Below are positions 7,108 through 15,099 of a DNA stretch of 18,192 bases, in pieces; within the stretch, counting starts at the first letter, position 1, and each line of letters begins with the position of its first letter. A model generated the notes under the pieces. It did no database searches, was not told the DNA's origin, and saw only the letters and a program-made list of their open reading frames with translations. Source of the stretch: Dehalococcoidales bacterium (GTDB lineage Bacteria > Chloroflexota > Dehalococcoidia > Dehalococcoidales > UBA2162); NCBI GenBank assembly GCA_020343555.1, contig CP070800.1:336437-354628 (forward strand). The letters are read 5' to 3'. Made by a program: the position numbers and the translations under genes.

Positions 7108-8377
7108 AGTAGAAGATACAGAATCGAGCCCTCTTTGTTCCATTTGCAGGGGCGCCAGGTTTGTTCATCCTCTTATGCCTTCGGGCAAACCCGATTATAG
7201 CCAGGTAGTGCCTTGTGATTGCACAAAGAAAGAGTCGGATGATGAACGAAAAGCCCAGCTGCAGCGGTACAGTAACCTGGGAAGACTGGTCAATGTCAGC
7301 TTCGAAATCCTGAACAAAGAGGGAATGAGAGACAATCCCTCAGACAGGGAGCAATACGGAAGAGCTTATCGGGCTGCGAGAAAATTCGCTGAGAAACCTG
7401 AGGATTGGCTTGTTATCACCGGGCCGAGTGGATGCGGGAAGACATGTTTGGCGGCAGCAATAGCCAGTTACCAGCTAGAAAAGAACAATCATGTATTTTA
7501 CATAACTACCCCAGATTTACTTGATCACCTCCGTTCCAGCTTCAGTCCCGACAGCGATATACCTTATGATGATTTTTTTGAGCAAGTTCGTAATGTTCCT
7601 CTCTTGATACTGGATGATTTGGGTGCTCAGTCCGGTACCTCCTGGGCGAAAGAGAAACTGGAACAGCTTATCAATCATCGTTATACCAATCAGCTTGCAA
7701 CGGTCGTGGTAGTTATCGGTCCTCTGGATGACCTTGATGAGAGAATTCGTACGCGTCTTGTCAGTTCAATGCCATATCAACTTTGCACTTTCGATGAGAA
7801 ATATCCGTTATTAACCTATAGCTGGTCGCCTGAATTCAAGAGACAGAGAGAGATGACATTTGATAATTTCGACTGGCAACGGGATAAGGCGATTTACCGT
7901 GAGAATTTAAAAGAAGCATTAGACCTTGCCCGGGAATTTGCGGAATCACCTGACAGCTGGCTGGTATTTCAGGGTATTAACGGTTGTGGTAAGACTCACC
8001 TGGCTGCGGCTATAGTAAATTATCGTTACCAGCAAGGTCAACCGGCGATGTTTATTGTGGTTCCAGATTTCCTGGACCACCTTCGGTCGACTTTCAGTCC
8101 TGAAAGTAGAATATCCTATGACCAGCTTTTTGAAAGCGTGAAAAACTCTCCTTTACTGATACTTGATGATTTTGGTAAGCAGACAACCACCCCATGGGCA
8201 CAGGAAAAACTCTACCAGGTTATTAACTACCGTTACAATGCCCGTTTGCCGATGGTTGTCACGATGAACTGCTCGACAGATGAACTCGATGCACCGATCC
8301 TTTCAAGATTTATCGATCCTATGATCAGTCTGATTTTTCATATTGAAGCTCCTAACTATGTTGCCGGTCACAGTTAG
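7028..8377 (+). CDS. DnaC/DnaI-like helicase-loader ATPase with N-terminal zinc motif and two tandem AAA+ domains
   Basis: Using ATG at 7028 gives 449 residues; a GTG one codon earlier (7025) would give 450, and the numbering here uses that longer form. A four-cysteine motif, C38-x2-C41-x22-C64-x-C66, forms a probable zinc finger as in DnaI/DnaC-type loaders. Two ATPase copies follow. The first has Walker A GPSGCGKT (133-140) and Walker B LLILDD (193-198). The second has GINGCGKT (317-324) and LLILDD (377-382). Matching blocks around each copy (EKPEDWLV/ESPDSWLV, PDLLDHLRSSFSP/PDFLDHLRSTFSP, EKLEQLINHRY/EKLYQVINYRY) show an internal duplication. The second keeps the sensor-1 Asn (VVTMN); the first reads VVVIG. 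Both keep an Arg near the finger position (RTRLVS, LSRFID). The start lies about 80 bases inside the dnaD gene, and no later start would keep the zinc motif. It probably loads DnaB. Loaders of this type usually have one AAA+ domain and 240-310 residues. Confidence 0.88.
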   Translation: MEHISEVLKQIQENTENKNTTIWSNAEVEDTESSPLCSICRGARFVHPLMPSGKPDYSQVVPCDCTKKESDDERKAQLQRYSNLGRLVNVSFEILNKEGMRDNPSDREQYGRAYRAARKFAEKPEDWLVITGPSGCGKTCLAAAIASYQLEKNNHVFYITTPDLLDHLRSSFSPDSDIPYDDFFEQVRNVPLLILDDLGAQSGTSWAKEKLEQLINHRYTNQLATVVVVIGPLDDLDERIRTRLVSSMPYQLCTFDEKYPLLTYSWSPEFKRQREMTFDNFDWQRDKAIYRENLKEALDLAREFAESPDSWLVFQGINGCGKTHLAAAIVNYRYQQGQPAMFIVVPDFLDHLRSTFSPESRISYDQLFESVKNSPLLILDDFGKQTTTPWAQEKLYQVINYRYNARLPMVVTMNCSTDELDAPILSRFIDPMISLIFHIEAPNYVAGHS

Positions 8378-8424
8378 CGTGTAGAGTGTCAGGATAAATG
8401 TGGTCAGCGCGGGAGGCTGAAAGC

Positions 8425-8453
8425 TTGCTTACTCGTAGTCCATGGAGTAAAAT
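8425..8453 (+). promoter_or_regulatory. Possible promoter for the HNH gene
   Basis: TTGCTT (8425-8430), a 17-base spacer and TAAAAT (8448-8453), in the 110-base gap between the loader gene and the HNH gene. The -10 is good and the -35 weak. The same stretch holds an inverted repeat, TTACTC (8429-8434) and GAGTAA (8445-8450). It overlaps the -35 and -10 and has no following T run, so it could be an operator rather than a terminator. Confidence 0.35.
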
Positions 8454-8487
8454 AACCGTTAGCTGGACATAGAGAGACAACCCGATT

Positions 8488-9009
8488 ATGATTAACCTTC
8501 CCGTATTAGTATTAAACCAGACCTACGAACCGCTGAATATCTGCAGAGTAAGACGGGCGATGGTGCTGATATACCAGGAAAAAGCCGAGATGCTTGAGAA
8601 TGGTTATGGCACTCTACACACTATTGACCGCGATCTTCCTGTTCCTTCGGTAATAAAACTCTCCAGGATTATCAAACGCCCTTACCAACTCGAGAGAAAG
8701 CTTACACGCATGGAGATTTTTCGCAGGGACAATTATATCTGCCAGTATTGCGGGAAGGTAACTCGAAACCTGACTCTCGACCACGTCATTCCTCGTTTCC
8801 GTAACGGACAGCATACATGGGAAAACGTTGTTAGTGCCTGTGTGCCGTGTAACAGAATCAAGGCTGGTAGGACACCCGAAGAAGCAGGAATGAAACTCCG
8901 AACCAAACCGACCAGACCCCGTCCGGGTGGGCTTTTCTTTGTACCCTCACATTATCCCCATGTACGGTCTGAATGGGAAAAATACCTTCCGCAGGGTAAA
9001 GCCAACTAA
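8488..9009 (+). CDS. HNH endonuclease family protein
   Basis: A 173-residue protein with a complete HNH (beta-beta-alpha metal) nuclease motif. It has a zinc-binding pair C85-x2-C88, the catalytic LDHVIP (D98, H99), the N/W segment HTWENVV (109-115) and the second zinc pair C118-x2-C121 followed by N122. The N-terminal region (VLVLNQTYEPLNICRVRRA) is typical of a chromosomal HNH family found widely in cyanobacteria, Chloroflexota and other bacteria. Its function is not established, though DNA repair or recombination has been proposed for relatives. No methyltransferase, restriction specificity gene or intron is beside it, so a homing or restriction role has no local support. The ribosome site is weak (a GAGAGA stretch). 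It shares strand with the replication operon and may be partly co-transcribed with it. Confidence 0.88.
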   Translation: MINLPVLVLNQTYEPLNICRVRRAMVLIYQEKAEMLENGYGTLHTIDRDLPVPSVIKLSRIIKRPYQLERKLTRMEIFRRDNYICQYCGKVTRNLTLDHVIPRFRNGQHTWENVVSACVPCNRIKAGRTPEEAGMKLRTKPTRPRPGGLFFVPSHYPHVRSEWEKYLPQGKAN

Positions 9010-9039
9010 GGCGGGGATAAACATAAGTCATTACCTGAT

Positions 9040-9060
9040 ACGGAACAGATTTGATTCCGT
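9040..9060. terminator. Weak hairpin between convergent genes
   Basis: ACGGAA (9040-9045) and TTCCGT (9055-9060) form a 6-bp stem with a 9-base loop in the 61-base gap between the convergent HNH and DUF4340 genes. No run of T follows on either strand, so an intrinsic terminator is possible but poorly supported. Confidence 0.25.
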
Positions 9061-9070
9061 GAGTCCCTTG

Positions 9071-9631
9071 TTACTCGTCTTCTACCGGGGCGTAAGGTGG
9101 TTCGTTAATGATTCTTGCCAGGATATCATACCACGTGTAATCAACCAGAGCTATATCAGTTGTGGAGGGTGCTTGTACGTAATAAAAAGCTCCATTGGGT
9201 GTCGCATCGCCTACATTTATATTCATTTCTTTCCCGTTAGAAAGAAGGAGAGAAATCCTCATCTTTGGATTTATCAGCCCGAATTCTCTCATTTTTTCAG
9301 GGGTAGCATCTTCAGCGATTACTCTACCGGCTCCAGGCCCGCTTAACAGTAAAGGAATACCTCCACCCCAGCGTTTACTGTCCACCGGTGTGTTTTCTTC
9401 GTCGTCGAAATACCAGGGGAATTCGTCTTCCTTGGATATTTTTATGAAGGACTGAGACTTTCCTTCACGTGGAAGCTCCAGTGTGATATGGTCTATATCT
9501 TCCATCTCGATCATCCAGACAAATTCCTGGATGTCCGGTGTTTCCGGTGGTTCCGGCATATTGAGAAAATAGAATAACCCCCCTGTAATCAGGAGAATGA
9601 TGAACAATATAAGGATATTCTGGGATTTCAA
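9071..9631 (-). CDS. DUF4340-family membrane-anchored protein
   Basis: A 186-residue protein with an uncleaved N-terminal membrane helix (residues about 5-23, ILILFIILLITGGLFYF) and an outside domain. The pattern DIDHITLELP, then a tryptophan-containing FPWYF segment, REFGLINPKMRISLLLSNGKE and a GDATPNGAFYYV strand is typical of DUF4340 proteins, which often sit behind GldG-like genes in ABC modules. Many DUF4340 proteins are 300 residues or more, so this one is short. The start is TTG, supported by GGGGAGGA six bases upstream, and lies 31 bases after the gldG-like stop. It is the last gene of the module. Biochemical function is unknown. Confidence 0.82.
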   Translation of the reverse strand: MKSQNILILFIILLITGGLFYFLNMPEPPETPDIQEFVWMIEMEDIDHITLELPREGKSQSFIKISKEDEFPWYFDDEENTPVDSKRWGGGIPLLLSGPGAGRVIAEDATPEKMREFGLINPKMRISLLLSNGKEMNINVGDATPNGAFYYVQAPSTTDIALVDYTWYDILARIINEPPYAPVEDE

Positions 9632-9662
9632 GAAGCGTCCTCCCCGGAATCGGTTCTATGGA

Positions 9663-11276
9663 TTATCTTCGGCGCCACCATATAATTGTGCCGGCAACCA
9701 GTACCAGCAACGGGAGAAGTCCGATACTGGATACACGGATGAATGTTTCTTGTTCCTCTGTTATGACCAGGCTGCGGTAGGGAAGCACTTTGCGTTCTAT
9801 CTTGACCAATTCTTCACCGGCAGTAATATACTCGAACATATACAGGAACTGGTATATGTTATCGGCATTGTAAACGTGTTGATTCGAGGCAAAGTCCGAA
9901 TCTCCGACTACCATAATCTGGGTGAACTTTACGCCCTCTGGTAGCGTTCCGTCTTCATTTAGCTCTTCTTCCGGAGGTTGGATAGCTACCCATACCCCTA
10001 ACGCCCTGTTTCCGAGCGTATCTGTTTCTTCGTTGAATTCGGGCTCGATCGTCGGATCAAAATCTGCTTCGACCCAGCTCGCTAAACTCGTATAAAGAAG
10101 AGGTGACATCATGATTTCATCCGGTGGATCTTCTACGGGAATGATGGATACCGCTCCTGGATAATACGTTTCCGCTATTCCGAAGAGTCTATCGAATGTA
10201 TTTTGATTTCTCGGTATGATTGGGATATTAGGCGTGGAATAGTATGCTGATTGATCGATCACAGTCCCTTCTTCGATATTTATCCAGTATTCGCCGATAA
10301 ATTCTTTCATATCGTCGATAGTTCCCGGATTGATTAGTATTATCAACCAACCTCTGTTATCAAGATAATCCCGAATCATGTTATATTCAGGTACACTGAG
10401 CGGATTCTGAGGAGCTGCGATCACCAGTACCGTGCAATCGGAGGGAATTTCTTCTGCAGCCATGAGGTCAAGGGTCTCTACTTTATATAAAACATCTTTT
10501 AACGCTTTTGCTGCGAAATAGTATTGACCTGCGGGTTCAATGCTCTCTTCCCCGTGTCCGGTGAGGAAGTATACCTTCTTCTGGACTATCCCGGTAACCT
10601 CGAGGATTGCGGAGGTAAACGGGTTCTCCATCTCGATACCGGCTGGTTGCCCCCCGCTAAATATCAGCATGTCCTCTGGAGTCACAATTCGTCGACCGAT
10701 CTCACTTTCAAACACAATCGACTGGTAGGCGGTAGCACCAATACCGTACTTCCGGGCTGTCTCCGGTTGTTCGTCGGGATCTATTTCCGTGACCGTCAGT
10801 AGATCGGTATAGTTCTGATATTCAGAGAGCAAATTTGTTATAAGCGTAGGCAGACCTAATCCCCAGACGTCCTGGGGAGGTGAAAAGAAAATCGCTTCGA
10901 CAGGTGTGGACATCTCAGCCAGTACATCTTTTGTCTGAGAGGTTAATGTAAATTGTGATAACTCGGTTATATCGTATCTCTTGTTATACTGGAAACTCAT
11001 AGCATTGACCAGTACGATAATACCGATGAAGACAAATACCATAACGGTATTACCTGTACTGAATCTACCGCGTCTTCCTGTTACTGCCCCTTTTACACTC
11101 CTGAAATCGATAACAGCTGCGGTTATCAACAGGAGAACACCGAGAGCCAGGATTATCCAGGCGGCTAGTCGAAGACTCTCAACGGCTAAAAGAACAATAA
11201 AACCTACGAGGAGTGATGCCAGACCGAATCCGGCGATTGTTCCTGCATATTTATATATCGGGGGTGTTGTGCGCAT
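9663..11276 (-). CDS. GldG-like ABC transporter auxiliary protein
   Basis: A 537-residue membrane protein with three N-terminal helices (about residues 10-30, 36-55 and 76-92), a large extracytoplasmic domain and a C-terminal helix (about 515-532) ending WWRRR. The stretch after the third helix (NKRYDITELSQFTLTSQTKDVLAEM) and the segment KKVYFLTGHGEESIE match the GldG/ABC-type auxiliary family (DUF4350/GIFT-like domains). In Bacteroidetes, GldG works with GldF and GldA. Outside that phylum such modules are common and their substrate is generally unknown. It directly abuts the permease gene (stop TAG then ATG), which indicates translational coupling. A gliding role cannot be inferred here. Confidence 0.85.
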   Translation of the reverse strand: MRTTPPIYKYAGTIAGFGLASLLVGFIVLLAVESLRLAAWIILALGVLLLITAAVIDFRSVKGAVTGRRGRFSTGNTVMVFVFIGIIVLVNAMSFQYNKRYDITELSQFTLTSQTKDVLAEMSTPVEAIFFSPPQDVWGLGLPTLITNLLSEYQNYTDLLTVTEIDPDEQPETARKYGIGATAYQSIVFESEIGRRIVTPEDMLIFSGGQPAGIEMENPFTSAILEVTGIVQKKVYFLTGHGEESIEPAGQYYFAAKALKDVLYKVETLDLMAAEEIPSDCTVLVIAAPQNPLSVPEYNMIRDYLDNRGWLIILINPGTIDDMKEFIGEYWINIEEGTVIDQSAYYSTPNIPIIPRNQNTFDRLFGIAETYYPGAVSIIPVEDPPDEIMMSPLLYTSLASWVEADFDPTIEPEFNEETDTLGNRALGVWVAIQPPEEELNEDGTLPEGVKFTQIMVVGDSDFASNQHVYNADNIYQFLYMFEYITAGEELVKIERKVLPYRSLVITEEQETFIRVSSIGLLPLLVLVAGTIIWWRRR

Positions 11277-11990
11277 CTAGCTGTACCTGCTGTTTTCAAT
11301 TGATCTGATTGCGAGGAAAAGAAACAACGCTGTGATACTTAAGTAATATATAATTCCTCTCGTATCGATGAATCCTGAAAGGAAATCAGGGTAGTAAAAT
11401 TGCAGTGAAAAATATTGTATTACGTTTCCTAATGCCTCGGGCAGATAACCAGCTGCAACTCCGATGTACCAGAGTCCGAAAAGGATTCCTCCTGCAACAA
11501 CAGCTGATACTATCTGGTTGGATGAAAGTGTAGATGCAAATATCCCTATCGAGAGGCATGTCATTCCCAGCAGGAACATTCCGAGGTAGCCTGAAATTAT
11601 CGGTCCCGGATCGGGGTCTCCATAGAATTCAAGAAGGATCGGATAGAGTATGGTAAGTACCAGCATGATCGCGAGCATTCCTAAACTGCCCAGGAACTTA
11701 CCGAGTATCAATTCACTGTCGCGTATAGGTGAAGTAAGTAGTAGTTCAAGAGTGCCAAGTTTTCTTTCCTCGGAAATCAATCTCATAGTGATGACTGCTG
11801 TCATCAGCAGCAGAATCAGGCTGCCCCAGTTCAGGAAACCGCTTATGCTTGTTTCATAATAGGCTGCTGAGCTTAATACACTGAAGAAAAGACCGGAAAG
11901 AGCTAAAAATATGAAGACAACTATATATGCCATCGGTGACGTTAAATATACTTTAAGCTCTCTTTGAGCTATAGTCAGCGTATTTTTCAC
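11277..11990 (-). CDS. ABC-2 type transporter permease (GldF-like)
   Basis: A 237-residue integral membrane protein with about six helices (near residues 17-40, 53-75, 100-125, 135-155, 165-185 and 210-230). The N-terminus TIAQRELKVYLTSPMAYIVV and the segment MRLISEERKLGTLELLLTSPI (written from the E-x-x-G-T-x-E-x-L-L-x-S motif) are signatures of ABC-2/NosY-GldF permeases. It starts with GTG two bases after the ATPase stop, so it is tightly coupled to it. It would form the membrane channel with the ATPase and the GldG-like partner. Substrate and direction (probably export) are not shown by the sequence. Confidence 0.9.
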   Translation of the reverse strand: MKNTLTIAQRELKVYLTSPMAYIVVFIFLALSGLFFSVLSSAAYYETSISGFLNWGSLILLLMTAVITMRLISEERKLGTLELLLTSPIRDSELILGKFLGSLGMLAIMLVLTILYPILLEFYGDPDPGPIISGYLGMFLLGMTCLSIGIFASTLSSNQIVSAVVAGGILFGLWYIGVAAGYLPEALGNVIQYFSLQFYYPDFLSGFIDTRGIIYYLSITALFLFLAIRSIENSRYS

Positions 11991-11992
11991 TA

Positions 11993-12925
11993 CTATTCTT
12001 CCTCATCTTCTTCAGTCGTCAATTTCAGGAACACGTCCTCGAGACTCATTTCGAGGGATTCCATCGAGAGTATTGTCCACCCGCCTTTTACAACCGCGTC
12101 CGTTATCTTGCTTCTCAAGTCCTGGGTTGCCGGGTATTCTGCGACATGATGTCGCTCATCTGCCATCTTCACACTGGTAATACCCCTGATCTGTCGTAAA
12201 CTCTTTGTTACTTCGTCTGCGGGTCCCTGTACTTCAAGACGTATCCGTTTTGAGGTTCCTACCATTGATGAGAGGTTTTCTATCTTGTCTTCGGCTATGA
12301 TTTTCCCTTCGTGGATGATGATAACCCTGTCACAGGTCATACTCACTTCCGGAAGTATATGGGTTGAAAGAAGGATTGTACTGGTTTCACCCAGTTCCTT
12401 GATGAGCTGTCGTGTCATCGCTACCTGGATAGGATCGATACCTACCGTAGGTTCATCTAAAATAAGTACGTCAGGTTCGTGAATAATTGCCTGGCCTACT
12501 CCTACACGCTGCCTGAATCCTTTTGAAAGTTTGCCGATATATACATCCCTGTATTCTTCCAGGTGGCAGGTCTCAACTACATCGTTTACTCTCTTCTTGA
12601 TCCGTTCTTTTTCGAGTCCCCTGAGTTTAGCCCAGAATTCCAGGTAGGAACGTACTGTCATATCTGTGTACAGGGGAACCGATTCGGCGAAATACCCTAT
12701 ATGCTGCCGTGCTGCGAGAGAATCGGATAAAACACTTTTATCGGCAATCCACGCTTCCCCACGTGTTGGGGCAAGAAATCCGGTCAGTATCCGCATCGTG
12801 GTAGTTTTTCCGGCGGCGTTTGGACCCAGGAAGCCGACGATTTCTCCTTTTTCAACGCTGAAACTGATGTTATCGAGTGCTAGACGTTTATTATAATATT
12901 TTGTAAGATTTCTTACTCTGATCAT
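11993..12925 (-). CDS. ABC transporter ATP-binding protein (GldA-like)
   Basis: A 310-residue ATPase. Walker A GPNAAGKT (34-41), signature LSKGFRQR (133-140), Walker B VLILDEP (153-159) with the D-loop VGID after it, and the switch His in LLSTHI are all present. The LSKGFRQR signature and the extra domain after residue 220 are usual for ABC-2 exporters of the GldA/NatA/CcmA type. The C-terminus is acidic (TTEEDEEE). It starts 30 bases after the PpiC gene and is coupled to the permease. It powers the GldF/GldG-like module. Confidence 0.93.
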   Translation of the reverse strand: MIRVRNLTKYYNKRLALDNISFSVEKGEIVGFLGPNAAGKTTTMRILTGFLAPTRGEAWIADKSVLSDSLAARQHIGYFAESVPLYTDMTVRSYLEFWAKLRGLEKERIKKRVNDVVETCHLEEYRDVYIGKLSKGFRQRVGVGQAIIHEPDVLILDEPTVGIDPIQVAMTRQLIKELGETSTILLSTHILPEVSMTCDRVIIIHEGKIIAEDKIENLSSMVGTSKRIRLEVQGPADEVTKSLRQIRGITSVKMADERHHVAEYPATQDLRSKITDAVVKGGWTILSMESLEMSLEDVFLKLTTEEDEEE

Positions 12926-12955
12926 TATACTGCCTGATATTTATCCTATTATAAC

Positions 12956-13993
12956 CTATTTGTTACCAATAAGTTTTTGTAACTGCCAGTTTATCCATGC
13001 ATAGGTCTCCGAATCAAATCCGTTCTTTATACCGTGATATTGTATATCATGTTCGGAAAGCATCAGGGATATCCACTGATCAAAGGCCATATCATGGACA
13101 GTGTCCAAATACTTTTCATCTATTTCACGTAAATCCGATTTATCCGATACCATCATCAGGTAATAATTAATATAAGAAGGCGAACTGGGATCAGCCGCTG
13201 ACGTGTCGTAATAAGCTAACAGTTCACTCACATCACCGATATCAAGATTAAATATTACATCGTCATACCGTGAATCGTATATGACACCTCTTGGTACCCA
13301 TCCAACGTCACCTCCATTTTCTCTGGAGGTTGCGTCTAAAGATACCTCCCGTGCCAGGTCAGCAAAACTTTCACCTGCTGCCCATCGTGCCCTCGTTTCT
13401 TCAGCCTGCTCTTCCGTATCGGTGAGAATTACGTGAAGATGAACCTGTTCGGCGGTATTGGGGGTAGCATCCGCGATTACATCATAGAAAAACTCTCCGA
13501 TAAGCTGAGTAGCGACTATGTCACGGTATTCATCATCTGATAATTTAGTGTCGTTGAGGCGCTGTCTGAACCATTCTTTAAACTCGCTTTGGGTTATTGG
13601 TTCTCCTTCACCACTTGCCATTTCAATCAGCTTATTTTCAACCGCTTCCGGACTTATCTCTATACCTGCTGCTTCAGCTTCTTTTTTCAGTACCATTTCC
13701 CTGGTCATGTTTGTCAGAGTGCCCATTGGATCTGATCCGGAAGCGAAGCTTCTCCTGACAAAATAGTCCATGCTTATGAGTTCACCGTCCACGGATATCA
13801 CGTCGATTCGAAGGTATTTCTGATCTTCGCTGAAATAGTGATTGATCCCGATAATTATGGCGACTATTATGGCGAATATAATGGAAACAGTGATGATAAT
13901 ACGTTTGCCGCTCCAGACGCTTTCTACCGCCTGCACTTCTGCCGCTCGCCTTTCTGCTTCTCTATTGATTCTTTTTCGCTTTGATTTAGACAT
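12956..13993 (-). CDS. Membrane-anchored PpiC-type peptidyl-prolyl isomerase (SurA/PrsA-like)
   Basis: A 345-residue foldase from the ATG at 13993. A longer frame opens at 14062, but the 23 extra residues look non-coding and AAGG lies just before 13993. A basic N-terminus (MSKSKRKRINREAERRAA) and a membrane helix at about residues 31-49 give a type II topology with the rest outside. A SurA-N-like helical region (about 65-170) precedes the parvulin domain, whose core reads EQVHLHVILTDTEEQAEE, then FADLAREVS and NGGDVGWVPRGV. It would help fold exported proteins. It is separated from the upstream Opp genes by 122 bases and probably heads the ABC module transcript, though no convincing promoter was found in that gap. 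Confidence 0.88.
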   Translation of the reverse strand: MSKSKRKRINREAERRAAEVQAVESVWSGKRIIITVSIIFAIIVAIIIGINHYFSEDQKYLRIDVISVDGELISMDYFVRRSFASGSDPMGTLTNMTREMVLKKEAEAAGIEISPEAVENKLIEMASGEGEPITQSEFKEWFRQRLNDTKLSDDEYRDIVATQLIGEFFYDVIADATPNTAEQVHLHVILTDTEEQAEETRARWAAGESFADLAREVSLDATSRENGGDVGWVPRGVIYDSRYDDVIFNLDIGDVSELLAYYDTSAADPSSPSYINYYLMMVSDKSDLREIDEKYLDTVHDMAFDQWISLMLSEHDIQYHGIKNGFDSETYAWINWQLQKLIGNK

Positions 13994-14089
13994 AATTACC
14001 TTACTAAAAAGCAATACCGGATTTTTTTGGCGGCAAGTAGAGACAATGAACGAAGGTGACAAGCTGCTGCTTTATCAATCAACCCAAAA

Positions 14090-14103
14090 TATTCGTTTGA
14101 ATA
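14090..14103 (-). terminator. Possible weak terminator after oppF
   Basis: On the minus strand TATTC-AAAC-GAATA forms a 5-bp hairpin followed by TTTT, about 12 bases after the OppF-like stop. The stem is short and AT-rich, so it may be only a weak stop, but its position at the end of the Opp operon fits. Confidence 0.25.
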
Positions 14104-14115
14104 GATTCTAACAGC

Positions 14116-15099
14116 TTATACACGGTGACAGGCTACCCAGTGATCGCCGCCGATATCCCGGAACTCAGGAGTCTGTTCTTTACATATGTCTATTGCCATA
14201 TGACATCTGGGATGGAAATTACATCCGGGAGGGGGATTTACGGGACTGGGTACATCACCGGTCAATAAAACCCGCTTTCTCTGACGGTCAACTACGGGAT
14301 CCGGAATGGGAACAGCTGACAGTAGAGCTTGAGTGTAAGGATGGAGCGGGTTGTCGTAAAGCTCATCACTATTGGTGATTTCCACAATCTTCCCCAAATA
14401 CATGACCGCCACCCGGTCACTAATATGACGGACTACGGAAAGATCGTGGGCGATGAAAAGGTATGTCAGATTCATCTCTTCACGTAGCCTGATTAACAAT
14501 GTGATAATCTGTGTCTGAATCGAAACGTCAAGAGCGGATACCGGTTCGTCACAGATTATGAGCTCGGGCCTTGTTGCCAGAGCCCGGGCAATCCCCACAC
14601 GCTGCCTCTGTCCACCGCTAAACTCGTGGGGATACCGGTCTGCCATGTACGGTTCAAGCTGAACGAGTCTCAATAACTCGGCGACTTGCTCGGTATATTC
14701 TTTCCCCTTTTTAACCAGGTTATGAACGAGCATCGGCTCACCGATAAGGTTGCCAGCATTCATACGCGGGTCGAGTGAAGCGTATGGATCCTGGAATATC
14801 AACTGCATATCCCTTCGAGCGCGACGCAGTGTATTTCCTTTCATCTTCGTGAGCTCTCTACCATTGAAAGTGATATTACCACCGGTAATTTTATAAAGTT
14901 GCAATATGCATCGCCCGGTGGTCGTTTTTCCGCATCCACTTTCACCTACCAGCCCGAGTGTTTCGCCTTTTCTTATATTGAAACTCACTCCGTCGATTGC
15001 TTTGACGTCGCCTACCTTTCTTCTCATGACACCGGCGAGGACAGGAAAATACATGAATAGATTTTCAACTTCAACCAGATTTTCGTTGTTTGTTGTCAT
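14116..15099 (-). CDS. oppF: Oligopeptide/dipeptide ABC transporter ATP-binding protein OppF/DppF
   Basis: A 327-residue ATPase of a peptide importer. It has Walker A GESGCGKTT (about residues 54-62), signature FSGGQRQRVGIARAL, Walker B LIICDEPVSALD and the His of LFIAHD. The C-terminal peptide-transporter extension reads HPYTQALLSAVPIP, then a cysteine-bearing segment GCNFHPRCHMAIDIC that ends this subfamily. The order after the OppD gene and the linkage to two permeases fit OppF. Its ATG overlaps the OppD stop as TAATG (15097-15101), which suggests paired translation of the two ATPases, which work as a heterodimer. Confidence 0.95.
   Translation of the reverse strand: MTTNNENLVEVENLFMYFPVLAGVMRRKVGDVKAIDGVSFNIRKGETLGLVGESGCGKTTTGRCILQLYKITGGNITFNGRELTKMKGNTLRRARRDMQLIFQDPYASLDPRMNAGNLIGEPMLVHNLVKKGKEYTEQVAELLRLVQLEPYMADRYPHEFSGGQRQRVGIARALATRPELIICDEPVSALDVSIQTQIITLLIRLREEMNLTYLFIAHDLSVVRHISDRVAVMYLGKIVEITNSDELYDNPLHPYTQALLSAVPIPDPVVDRQRKRVLLTGDVPSPVNPPPGCNFHPRCHMAIDICKEQTPEFRDIGGDHWVACHRV

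Noticed and set aside
8429..8450. Inverted repeat TTACTC/GAGTAA as a terminator of the replication operon
   Set aside because: The stem is short with a 10-base loop and is followed by AAATAACC, not a T run. It also overlaps a promoter-like -10, so an operator fits better.
8488..9009. HNH protein as a homing endonuclease, group II intron protein or restriction enzyme
   Set aside because: No intron, reverse transcriptase, methyltransferase or repeat flanks it, and its N-terminus matches a free-standing chromosomal HNH family.
13994..14062. Longer N-terminus for the PpiC protein (start at 14062)
   Set aside because: The extra 23 residues include no signal-like or conserved sequence, whereas the ATG at 13993 has AAGG upstream and begins the basic segment expected before the membrane helix.
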